Below, one piece after another: positions 1 to 5,662 of a stretch of 10,708 nucleotides of DNA. Positions within the stretch are counted from its first letter, which is position 1; every line of letters starts with the position of its first letter. The position numbers were made by a program, and so were the translations under genes. The notes below the pieces were generated by a model. The model had not been told where the DNA came from and ran no database searches. It saw only the letters and a list, made by a program, of their open reading frames with translations. Origin of the DNA: CALJIC01 sp039805565 (lineage in GTDB: Bacteria > Chloroflexota > Chloroflexia > Chloroflexales > Roseiflexaceae); assembly GCA_039805565.1 (NCBI GenBank), contig JBDLTZ010000170.1:1-10708 (forward strand), written 5' to 3'.

Positions 1-899
1 CGCTCGCCGCGACCGTCGAGGCCGCCGGCTTCTCAGGGCTCTACCGCTCGGACCACTTCACCGACCCGGAGCCGCCGAACCAGGACTCGCTCGAGCTGGT
101 GGTGTCGCTCGCCTACCTGGCCGCCGCCACTGAGCGCATCCAGTTCGGCCCATGCGTGGCGCCGGTCTCGTTCCGCGACCCGCTGATGTTCGCGCGGCAG
201 GCGATGCACCTGGACGACCTGAGCGGCGGGCGCATGGTGCTGGGCCTGGGCGCGGGGTGGCAGGAGCGCGAGCACGCCATGTTCGGCTACCCGCTCGGCG
301 ACGTGAAGACGCGGCTGGCGCGCTTCGAGGATGCGCTGGCGGCGGTGCACCTGCTGCTGCGCGGCGAGGGGCCTGCGAACTACGAGGGGCAGTTCTACCA
401 GCTGCGCGACGCCGAGCTGCTGCCGCGGCCGCAGCGCCCGGGTGGCCCGCGCATCATGATCGGCGGCAACGGCCCGAAGCGCACCCTGCCGCTGGCCGCG
501 CGCTACGCCGACATCTGGAACGGCGTGTTCCTTGCGCCCGACGACTACCAGGCGCTGTCGGCGCGGCTTGACGACCTGCTGCGGGCCGAGGGGCGCGCCC
601 CGGGGGACGTGCGCCGCACCGCGATGACGGCCCTGTTCTTCGGGCGGGATGTGGCGCAGCTGGCCGAGCGTCTGAGCTGGCGGAGCGAGGAGGAGGGCTT
701 CGTCGGCACGTCGCTCGACGAGACGGTGGCGGCGCTGCGTGAGGGCAACCAGCGCGTCGTCGGCACCACCGACGAGGTGATCCGGCAGCTGCGGGTCTTC
801 GCCGACGCGGGTGTGCAGGAGATGTACCTCCAGTGGTTCCAGCTGGACGATATGGATGGGCTGCGCGAGTTCGCCGAGCTGGTGCTGCCGCACGTGTAG
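1..899 (+). CDS. LLM-class flavin/F420-dependent oxidoreductase (5' truncated by window edge)
   Basis: The reading frame is open from the left edge (first full codon at 3), giving 298 residues up to the TAG at 897-899; the N-terminus lies outside. Early residues contain YRSDHF, the conserved segment of luciferase-like monooxygenases near the flavin/F420 site, followed by SGGRMVLGLGAGW, the classic LLM motif, and later MIGGNGPKRTLPLAARYAD and WNG. The order and wording of these motifs resemble the 'Rv1855c family' of probable F420-dependent oxidoreductases. The likely role is cytosolic redox chemistry on an unknown small substrate with F420 or FMN; the sequence does not decide which cofactor. 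It ends just before a palindromic repeat that could stop its transcript, and no downstream gene appears co-transcribed. Family assignment is secure; substrate is unknown. Confidence 0.9.
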   Translation, partial: LAATVEAAGFSGLYRSDHFTDPEPPNQDSLELVVSLAYLAAATERIQFGPCVAPVSFRDPLMFARQAMHLDDLSGGRMVLGLGAGWQEREHAMFGYPLGDVKTRLARFEDALAAVHLLLRGEGPANYEGQFYQLRDAELLPRPQRPGGPRIMIGGNGPKRTLPLAARYADIWNGVFLAPDDYQALSARLDDLLRAEGRAPGDVRRTAMTALFFGRDVAQLAERLSWRSEEEGFVGTSLDETVAALREGNQRVVGTTDEVIRQLRVFADAGVQEMYLQWFQLDDMDGLREFAELVLPHV

Positions 900-909
900 G
901 CGGCCGGCC

Positions 910-964
910 TCGCTCAGCATGACACTCCCTTTCACTGATCGTGATTCGATGTCATGCTGAGCGA
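910..964. repeat. 15-bp perfect inverted repeat (stem-loop), possible terminator of the LLM gene
   Basis: TCGCTCAGCATGACA at 910-924 is repeated as its exact reverse complement TGTCATGCTGAGCGA at 950-964, separated by 25 nt. The loop itself holds TCAC (932-935) and GTGA (941-944), which could pair as a small inner stem. It begins 10 nt after the stop codon of the upstream oxidoreductase. There is no T-run, so it is not a canonical intrinsic terminator, though it could end or stabilise the transcript. The arms belong to the wider dispersed repeat at 910-1070. Confidence 0.7.
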
Positions 965-1070
965 AGCGCACACCAGGAGCGCGATGGTGCGCGATCACTT
1001 CCGCTCCGCGCGAAGCGAAGGACCCTGCGCTGGAGAGCGCTGCTCTCGCTGCAAGATGCTTCGCTGCGCC
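910..1070. repeat. Dispersed intergenic repeat of the 'CATGCTGAGCGAAGCG...GAAGGACCC' type
   Basis: After the palindrome at 910-964 the sequence continues with GCGAAGCG, then GCGCGAAGCGAAGGACCC (about 1009-1024), and ends with GCAAGATGCTTCGCTGCGCC (1051-1070). GCGAAGC blocks face GCTTCGC blocks, so the stretch is rich in imperfect inverted repeats. I recognise this vocabulary from intergenic repeats seen in many copies in Chloroflexota and some other GC-rich genomes; that is recollection, not a search. A reading frame runs through it into the kinase, but its translation (Ser/Arg/Cys-rich) looks like repeat, not protein. Multi-copy status cannot be tested within this window. Confidence 0.6.
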
Positions 1071-1108
1071 GGCCACCCCCGCAGCCGACAGGCGGAGTTT
1101 GCCAACAC

Positions 1109-1144
1109 TATCTTCACAACTTCTGAAGATATTTCTGCTACGAT
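1109..1144 (+). promoter_or_regulatory. Putative promoter and regulator box of the histidine kinase gene
   Basis: This is a clear AT-rich island in GC-rich DNA. A -10-like TACGAT lies at 1139-1144. Upstream are TTCACAA (1113-1119) and TGAAGAT (1124-1130), 11 nt apart start to start, the second ending 8 nt before the -10. This matches the layout at the promoters of the response regulator and the secreted protein, but its sequence match is the weakest of the three. The same bases also form a perfect 8-bp inverted repeat, TATCTTCA (1109-1116) and TGAAGATA (1124-1131). No good -35 is present, which fits an activator-dependent promoter. The strand and start are inferred from the gene at 1200. Confidence 0.45.
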
Positions 1145-1199
1145 CGTGTCCGGACGCGCTGCACTGGCCGGCGCCACAAGGGGACGGGTAGGGGAGAAC

Positions 1200-2714
1200 A
1201 TGCGCTCGCTGACGGTCAAACTGACGCTGGCCTTCCTGCTGGTGGGCATGCTGGGCGCGCTCCTCGTGGCGGCGCTGGTCGGCCAGCGCACACGCTCGGA
1301 GTTCGACCGCTTCCTCTCCGAGCGTGACCAGACGGCGCTGGTGGAGGTGCTGGGCGACCACTACGCCAGGCGCGGCTCCTGGAACGGCATACGCCTCGTG
1401 CTGGCGAGCACGTCGTCGCCGGATATTCCCCGCCGGGGTGTGGTGCTGGTTGACGCGCAGAGGATCGTCGTCATCGGCAGCGGGCCGCTGCAGCCGGGGG
1501 AGCGCGTGCTGTCGGAGGCTCTGGTAGGGAGCACGCCGGTGGTGGTGGATGGCCAGGTGGCCGGGTATGTCATGCCGCTGCTTCCCAGGGAGTGGAACCG
1601 CACTGGCGCGCAGCCGGCGGACCTTCTGTTTCTCCAGCGGGTCGCGTGGGCGTCAGTGGTGAGCGCGGGGATCGCGGCGCTGGCCGCGCTGGTGCTGGGT
1701 GGTCTGCTGGCGCGCGGCCTCACGCGCCCGGTGCGTGAGCTTACGGCGGCCACGCAGGCCATGGCGCGCGGCGAGCTCGACCAGCGCGTGGCGGTGCGCT
1801 CGCGCGATGAGATCGGCGGCCTGGCGGAGTCCTTCAACCGGATGAGCGCCGACCTGGCGCGGGCCAGCCAGCTCCGCAAGCAGATGACGGCCGACCTGGC
1901 GCATGACCTGCGGACGCCGCTGACCATCCTGCGCGGCTACGCCGAGGGCCTGCAGGACGGGCGGCTCCAGGGGACGGCGGGGGTGTACCAGGTCATGCAC
2001 GGCGAGGTGCAGCACCTCCAGCGGCTGGTGGAGGACCTGCGGGTGCTGTCACTGGCCGATGCGGGCGAGCTGCCGCTCAGCCGGCGGGCGGTGGATCCGG
2101 TGGCGCTGCTCGAGCGCACCGCCCTGGCCTACGTGGTCGAGGCCGAGCAGCGGGGGGTGGCGCTGCGGGTGGAGGCGGCCGCCCAGCTGCCGTCCGTGCA
2201 TGTGGACACCGACCGGATGACGCAGGTGCTGAACAACCTGGTCTCGAACGCCCTGCGGCACACGCCGGAAGGGGGTACAATCACCCTCAGTGCTGAGGGG
2301 CACGTGCTGAGTGCTGAGTCTCAGCAGCGCGCTCCGACGCTCCTTAGCAGGTCTGGCTCTGCGGGGGAGGGCTCCAGTCCGCAGCCACGAGGGCGCCCAG
2401 CTTCGCCAGGAGTGTCTCGGAAGCGCAGCACTCAGCACTCAGCACTCAGCGCTCAGCACGCAGTACTCCTGCGGGTGTCCGACACCGGCTGCGGCATCGA
2501 CCCGGACGCGCTGCCGTTCGTGTTCGAGCGCTTCTACCGCGCGGACGCGTCGCGGCACCGTGAGGAGAGCGCCGGCTCGGGGCTCGGGCTGGCGATCTCG
2601 CGGGCGATCGTCGAGGCCCATGGTGGTCAGATCGGGGTCGAGTCGGCCGCCGGCCAGGGTACGACGTTCACCATCACGCTCACGCCTGCGGCACCCGAGG
2701 GTGCGCGCGCCTGA
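1200..2714 (+). CDS. Membrane sensor histidine kinase (HAMP-HisKA-HATPase) with an in-frame repeat insertion
   Basis: A 504-residue inner-membrane sensor kinase that should autophosphorylate on His235 and pass phosphate to a response regulator, most simply the convergent one at 2816-3526. Layout: TM1 about 8-27; extracytoplasmic sensor region about 28-141; TM2 about 148-170; HAMP about 171-223; H-box DLAHDLRTP (232-240, His235); N-box LNNLVSNALRHTP (344-356); G1 DTGCGI (428-433); F-box region FERFYR (442-447); G2 GSGLGL (459-464). All catalytic boxes look intact. Between the strand at 359-363 and VLLRVSDTG (422-430), where relatives have only a few residues, lies a low-complexity stretch of about 50 residues encoded by an inverted-repeat element (see 2284-2467). 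The ATG at 1200 is chosen because AGGGGAG precedes it and TM1 follows directly; an open frame from 954 translates the upstream repeat and is rejected. Confidence 0.92.
   Translation: MRSLTVKLTLAFLLVGMLGALLVAALVGQRTRSEFDRFLSERDQTALVEVLGDHYARRGSWNGIRLVLASTSSPDIPRRGVVLVDAQRIVVIGSGPLQPGERVLSEALVGSTPVVVDGQVAGYVMPLLPREWNRTGAQPADLLFLQRVAWASVVSAGIAALAALVLGGLLARGLTRPVRELTAATQAMARGELDQRVAVRSRDEIGGLAESFNRMSADLARASQLRKQMTADLAHDLRTPLTILRGYAEGLQDGRLQGTAGVYQVMHGEVQHLQRLVEDLRVLSLADAGELPLSRRAVDPVALLERTALAYVVEAEQRGVALRVEAAAQLPSVHVDTDRMTQVLNNLVSNALRHTPEGGTITLSAEGHVLSAESQQRAPTLLSRSGSAGEGSSPQPRGRPASPGVSRKRSTQHSALSAQHAVLLRVSDTGCGIDPDALPFVFERFYRADASRHREESAGSGLGLAISRAIVEAHGGQIGVESAAGQGTTFTITLTPAAPEGARA
2284..2467. 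repeat. Inverted-repeat element with 7-nt CTCAGCA/TGCTGAG units inserted in the kinase gene
   Basis: The left end is a near-perfect palindrome, CCCTCAG-TG-CTGAGGG (2284-2299), followed by GTGCTGAGTGCTGAGT (2304-2319). The right end contains the exact reverse complement ACTCAGCACTCAGCAC (2430-2445) within a degenerate run of 7-nt GCACTCA units (2428-2467). About 110 nt of unrelated GC-rich sequence lie between. The whole element is read in frame by the kinase and encodes residues from about 363 to 422. I recall (GTGCTGA)n repeats as common between genes in Chloroflexota, which makes an in-gene copy notable. No target-site duplication or transposase is visible, so the mode of insertion is unknown. 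Confidence 0.75.
2428..2467. repeat. Tandem 7-nt repeat (GCACTCA, about 5-6 units)
   Basis: Successive units read GCACTCA, GCACTCA, GCACTCA, GCGCTCA, GCACGCA and a degenerate GTACTCC. The period of 7 is not a multiple of 3, so gain or loss of one unit would shift the kinase reading frame, and a gain of three would add 7 residues. It forms the right arm of the larger inverted-repeat element. Confidence 0.8.
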
Positions 2715-2738
2715 GTCGTTGCTTGCCGCGTCACCCCG

Positions 2739-2767
2739 CTCGCGCCTGCCGTGCTGTGGCGCGCGAG
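2739..2767. terminator. Possible stem-loop between the convergent kinase and regulator genes
   Basis: The 101-nt space between the two stop codons holds CTCGCGCC (2739-2746) facing GGCGCGCGAG (2758-2767), an 8-bp stem with one bulged C-G step. It has no T-tract on either strand, so it is only a weak candidate for a two-way terminator. Nothing else recognisable lies in the gap. Confidence 0.3.
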
Positions 2768-2815
2768 ATCGCAATCCCGCAGCTCTTTCCTGCCCGCCCC
2801 GTTTCGTCAGGCCCC

Positions 2816-3526
2816 TCAGGCCTCCCCGCGCCGCGCCGAGGGCCCCTCGGACTTGAAGCGGTAGCCCATGCCGTAGACCGTCTCCACGTAGATCGGGTGC
2901 CGGGGGTCGGGCTCGATCTTGGTGCGGAGGTTGCGGATGTGGACGTCGATCGTCCGCTCGTAGCCCTCGTAGGCGTCGCCCGACACGCGGTCGAGCAGGT
3001 CGAGGCGCGAGAGCACCTGGCCCGGGGCGGCCATCAGCGCCGCCAGGATCGCGAACTCCGACGGCGTCAGGTCCACCTGGCGATCGACTACGCGCACCGT
3101 GCGCCCCGCCCGGTCCAGCACCACGTCGGCCACGCGCAGCACGTCTGGCTCGTGGGCGCTGCGCTGCGTCCGGCGCAGGACGGCCCGCACCCGCGCGATC
3201 AGCTCGCGCACGTTGAACGGCTTGGTCACGTAGTCGTCGGCGCCGAGCTCCAGCCCCACGATCTTGTCGCTGTCCTCCACGCGCGCCGTCAGCATGATGA
3301 TGGGGGCCGCGCCTTCCTTGCCGTACGCGCGCACGAACTCCGTGCCGCCCATCTCGGGCATCATCAGGTCGAGAATGATCAGGTCTGGCTTCTCGGCGCG
3401 CGCGACGTACAGCGCCTCACGGCCATGCCCGGCCTCGACCACGCGGAACCCCTCCTGCTCGAGGTAGACGCGGATCATGTCGCGCAGCTTCTTCTCATCG
3501 TCGACGACCAGGATGGTCTGTGGCAT
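2816..3526 (-). CDS. OmpR/PhoB-family response regulator
   Basis: A 236-residue cytoplasmic transcription factor, a normal length for the family. The receiver domain (about 4-116) has the acidic pair Asp9/Asp10, phospho-acceptor Asp53 in ILDLMMP, Thr80 in MLTAR and Lys102 in VTKPF: the complete active set. A winged-helix DNA-binding domain (about 128-229) carries LTPSEFAIL, IDVHIRNLRTKIEPDP and YVETVYGMGYRF, the recognition-helix and wing hallmarks. The gene is tail-to-tail with the sensor kinase, 101 nt apart, rather than in the usual co-directional operon; the kinase is still the obvious partner. GGAG lies about 9 nt before the ATG at 3526. Its own promoter (3574-3595) carries a TGAACAA box also found upstream of the secreted-protein gene, which suggests autoregulation and direct control of that gene. 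Confidence 0.95.
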   Translation of the reverse strand: MPQTILVVDDEKKLRDMIRVYLEQEGFRVVEAGHGREALYVARAEKPDLIILDLMMPEMGGTEFVRAYGKEGAAPIIMLTARVEDSDKIVGLELGADDYVTKPFNVRELIARVRAVLRRTQRSAHEPDVLRVADVVLDRAGRTVRVVDRQVDLTPSEFAILAALMAAPGQVLSRLDLLDRVSGDAYEGYERTIDVHIRNLRTKIEPDPRHPIYVETVYGMGYRFKSEGPSARRGEA

Positions 3527-3573
3527 CGTGTGTCACTCCGGTTCCGTGCCGCCGTGCGGCGGGGCCTCGCCCC

Positions 3574-3595
3574 ATTGTACATGACGGTTGTTCAG
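3574..3595 (-). promoter_or_regulatory. Putative promoter and CTGAACAA box of the response regulator gene
   Basis: Read on the minus strand: CTGAACAA (3595-3588), then 8 nt (ccgtcatg), then TACAAT (3579-3574), a close match to a -10 box. No -35 of the TTGACA type stands 17 nt upstream. The 8-mer CTGAACAA is identical to the one at the secreted-protein promoter, and the 8-nt gap from the proximal box to the -10 is the same there. Only one box is present, so this site would be weaker. The 5' leader would be roughly 40 nt. Confidence 0.5.
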
Positions 3596-3604
3596 GCGAC
3601 GCCG

Positions 3605-3717
3605 CAGGGGCGCAGCAGCAACCAGAGCTCTCGTGTCAGAGAGGTGTCTGGAGCTGCTGCACCCCTGTGGGGCGGGCGTTACTTCCTACGACGGGAGCCC
3701 TGGTTGCTGCGCCCCTG
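3605..3717. repeat. 113-bp palindromic element directly after the secreted-protein gene
   Basis: CAGGGGCGCAGCAG (3605-3618) followed by CAACCAG (3619-3625) faces CTGGTTGCTGCGCCCCTG (3700-3717). The arms pair over 18 bp, with one extra CAG triplet on the left. Inside, GAGCTGCTGC (about 3651-3660) can pair alternatively with the left arm, and CCCC-TGT-GGGG (3662-3672) forms a small hairpin. The right arm abuts the TAG of the secreted-protein gene (3718-3720). It could act as a large terminator or mRNA-stabilising fold for that gene, or be a small non-autonomous repeat. There are no coding signs and no obvious flanking duplication. Confidence 0.65.
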
Positions 3718-4440
3718 CTACGTTGTGCTGGAGGGGACGGTGGTGGGGGCCGGGGTGCCCGGGGCCGCCCAGCGGCCGCGGTCGCCGCGCCCGCGCGGGG
3801 TGAAGAGCTGCGCGCCCTTCTGCTGAAGGTGCGTGTAGGCGGCGTCGGCCTGGGCCTGCGTGATCGTGCCGGCCGTCACTGCGGCGTCGAGCTGCGCCTT
3901 GGCCGCGGCGAGGGCCGCGTCGGTCACGGACTGCTCGGTGACGCCCTTGGCCTGCGCGAGCTGCGCCAGGGTCTGGCCGCCGCGCAGCTGCGTCACGAGG
4001 TCGGCGCTGGTGAGGCCGAGCTGCTGCGCTGCCGCGTCGATCATCGCCTGATGGACGCCGGCGAGCGCGCCCTTGCCGGGGCCGCCCATGGCGCCGTGCC
4101 CACCGCGCCCACCGCGCCCGCCCCACAGAGCGCCGAGGTCGCCGGCCTGGATGCGGGCCTTGACGGCGTCAGCTTGGGCCTGCGTCAGTGTGCCCTGCTG
4201 CACCGCTGCGTCCGCGGTGCTGTTGCCCGCCGTGACGATGGCGCTGTCAAGCGCACTGCGCTGGATGTTCAGCGCGGCCGCCAGCTGGTCGAGGAATGGG
4301 CTCCACAGCGTGCCGGCGGCTGGCGTCGTGGCTGGGGTCTGCGCGCTGGCGATCGCGCCGCGCAGGGCAGGGCCGACGACGACGCCGAGCGTGAGCCCGA
4401 CCACCATCGCCGCCAGGATGGCGATTCTCCGAGATGTCAT
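3718..4440 (-). CDS. Small secreted Ala/Gln/Gly-rich helical protein, likely target of the adjacent two-component system
   Basis: 240 residues. A basic start (MTSRR), a hydrophobic core (about 6-31) and an ASA-QT junction near 33 indicate a Sec signal peptide, so the mature protein is exported. It has two helical modules. The first (about 48-102) ends TLTQAQADAV (84-93); the second (about 130-213) ends TITQAQADAA (192-201). A Gly/Arg/His-rich linker (about 106-124) separates them. The second module also has LGLTSADLVTQLRGGQTLAQ, a pattern I recall in exported proteins of Chloroflexota and Actinobacteria, some annotated DUF2680/YckD-like. The C-terminal tail is Arg/Gly then Pro/Thr-rich. There is no catalytic motif, no cysteine and no anchor. 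AAGGAG sits 8 nt before the ATG. Function is unknown; the shared promoter box suggests a regulon member, perhaps an extracytoplasmic modulator analogous to CpxP, which is speculation. Confidence 0.85.
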   Translation of the reverse strand: MTSRRIAILAAMVVGLTLGVVVGPALRGAIASAQTPATTPAAGTLWSPFLDQLAAALNIQRSALDSAIVTAGNSTADAAVQQGTLTQAQADAVKARIQAGDLGALWGGRGGRGGHGAMGGPGKGALAGVHQAMIDAAAQQLGLTSADLVTQLRGGQTLAQLAQAKGVTEQSVTDAALAAAKAQLDAAVTAGTITQAQADAAYTHLQQKGAQLFTPRGRGDRGRWAAPGTPAPTTVPSSTT

Positions 4441-4525
4441 TGCGTGTGCTCCTTCGTGCTACGGTTCCCGAGGGCCCGCCCGCGGGTCTCTCCGCCGCTG
4501 CGGCCGCGCCCCCCTCACACCACAC

Positions 4526-4558
4526 ACGATACTCGGATGTTGTTAGGACATTGTTCAG
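4526..4558 (-). promoter_or_regulatory. Putative promoter with 11-nt direct-repeat operator of the secreted-protein gene
   Basis: Read on the minus strand: TGAACAA (4557-4551), tgtc, CTAACAA (4546-4540), 8 nt, then TATCGT (4531-4526) as -10. The two 7-mers repeat with an 11-nt period (7 + 4), the arrangement known for Pho boxes bound by PhoB, where the box replaces the -35 element. The first box is extended to CTGAACAA, identical to the response-regulator promoter. The 5' leader would be about 80 nt and is GC-rich with a CCCGCGGG palindrome (4479-4486). The binding protein is inferred to be the neighbouring regulator. Confidence 0.55.
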
Positions 4559-4585
4559 AACTGATGGGGAAGATGTGAGAGTCCC

Positions 4586-5662
4586 TTACACCCCGCCCGC
4601 GACGTCCGCCAGCCGCACCAGTTCACCGCTCTCGGCGGACTGCGCGATAGCCACCATCGCGCGCATCGCGGCCACGCCGTCCTCGGCCGTGGCGCCGAGC
4701 TGCGCCGCACCGCGCAGGATCACGTCCGCGAAGCCCTCGACCTGGAGCTTGTAGGTGTAGGCGTCCTCGCCGAGCACGCGGTGGTACTGGCGGTCGGCCG
4801 CGGAGAAGCACTCGACGTGGCTGGCCTTGTGGTACCAGGGGAGGTGGGCGCGCCCCTGGACGCTGCCGCCCTCGCCGAAGACCTGGAAGCCCTCCTCGAA
4901 GTCGCCGCGCACCGGGACGATCAGGTCGAGGTGGCCGAGCGCGCCGCCGGCGAAGTCCGCCGCCACGTACCAGCAGTGGGCGTCGTGCCGCTGCGAGTAG
5001 CGCGCGCGGACGCTGACGATCTCGCCGCCGAGGGCGCGTGCCGTGTCCACCAGATGGCTGCCGTGGGTCAGCATCAGGTAGCGCCGCCGGTCGGCCTTGG
5101 GGTTACCGGCGGGACGGCGGGCGCGCTCGCTGGCGCGCATGAGCGGCTGGAGGTTATCGGTCATGGTGTAGCGGTAGGCCGAGTCGTAGTACCAGGCCTT
5201 GAGCGCCAGGAGCTCGCCGACCTGCTCCCGGATGAAGCGGCGCGCGAAGGCGATGCCGGGGTCGAAGCGGCGGTTGTGCGCCACCTGGAGCACCAGTCCG
5301 CTCGCCCGCACCTCGTCGCGCAGGGCCTCGCACTCCTCCACCGAGACGCCGAGCGGCTTCTCGACGAGCACGTGCTTGCCGGCGGCCAGCGCCATGCGCG
5401 CCAGCGGGACGTGGAACTGGTCGGCGGTGGCGAGGATGACCGCCTCGACCTGCGGGTCAGCCAGCATGTCGTCGTAGCTGGTGAATGTGACCTGGGGGTT
5501 GTGGGAGGCCGCCACCTGGGCGAGCAGGTCGTCGGCTGCGTCGCAGAGCGCGTAGAGGTCGGCGTTGCGCGCCTTGCGGCAGGCGTCGAGGTGCGCGGCC
5601 TGGGCGATGGGCCCGGCGCCGAGCACGCCGACGCGCAGCCGCCGCGGTTCCTTGTGGGTCAT
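4586..5662 (-). CDS. Gfo/Idh/MocA-family NAD(P)-dependent oxidoreductase
   Basis: 358 residues, the usual size. An N-terminal Rossmann fold opens with VGVLGAGPIAQ (11-21, nucleotide-binding glycine motif). VLVEKPLG (98-105) is the family's EKP signature, whose lysine usually takes part in catalysis. The C-terminal alpha/beta domain follows, with LTHGSHLVDTARAL carrying the conserved His and Asp of the substrate site. Relatives oxidise or reduce sugars, inositols or their derivatives; the exact substrate cannot be read here. The start is the ATG at 5662 because AGGAGG lies 6 nt upstream and the next residues lead straight into the Rossmann strand; an open frame to 5824 adds 54 Cys/Arg/His-rich residues with no domain character and would cross the promoter region. 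It is divergent from the glycoside hydrolase at 5851, which argues for joint control and a shared sugar pathway. Confidence 0.93.
   Translation of the reverse strand: MTHKEPRRLRVGVLGAGPIAQAAHLDACRKARNADLYALCDAADDLLAQVAASHNPQVTFTSYDDMLADPQVEAVILATADQFHVPLARMALAAGKHVLVEKPLGVSVEECEALRDEVRASGLVLQVAHNRRFDPGIAFARRFIREQVGELLALKAWYYDSAYRYTMTDNLQPLMRASERARRPAGNPKADRRRYLMLTHGSHLVDTARALGGEIVSVRARYSQRHDAHCWYVAADFAGGALGHLDLIVPVRGDFEEGFQVFGEGGSVQGRAHLPWYHKASHVECFSAADRQYHRVLGEDAYTYKLQVEGFADVILRGAAQLGATAEDGVAAMRAMVAIAQSAESGELVRLADVAGGV

Noticed and set aside
954..1199. N-terminal extension of the kinase from an ATG at 954
   Set aside because: The 82 extra residues translate the dispersed repeat and the AT-rich promoter; the ATG at 1200 has a good ribosome-binding site and leads directly into TM1.
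33..1361. 442-codon open frame on the minus strand across the LLM gene and the kinase start
   Set aside because: It lies antisense to a clear LLM protein, crosses the repeat and the kinase promoter, and encodes His/Arg/Gln-rich sequence with no domain. Long antisense frames are expected at this GC content.
2284..2467. Kinase as a frameshifted or broken pseudogene
   Set aside because: The frame is continuous and the H, N, G1, F and G2 boxes are all present in order, so it is annotated as intact with an insertion.
2428..2467. CRISPR-like short repeats
   Set aside because: Units are 7 nt, contiguous and without spacers, so they do not form a CRISPR array.
2723..3826. 367-codon plus-strand frame over the response regulator
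   Set aside because: It is antisense to a textbook OmpR-family protein, and its translation is His/Arg/Val-rich without any recognisable domain.
3520..4578. 352-codon plus-strand frame over the secreted-protein gene
   Set aside because: It is antisense to a gene with signal peptide, ribosome-binding site and repeated modules; its composition is Arg/Gly/Ala noise and it runs through the palindromic element.
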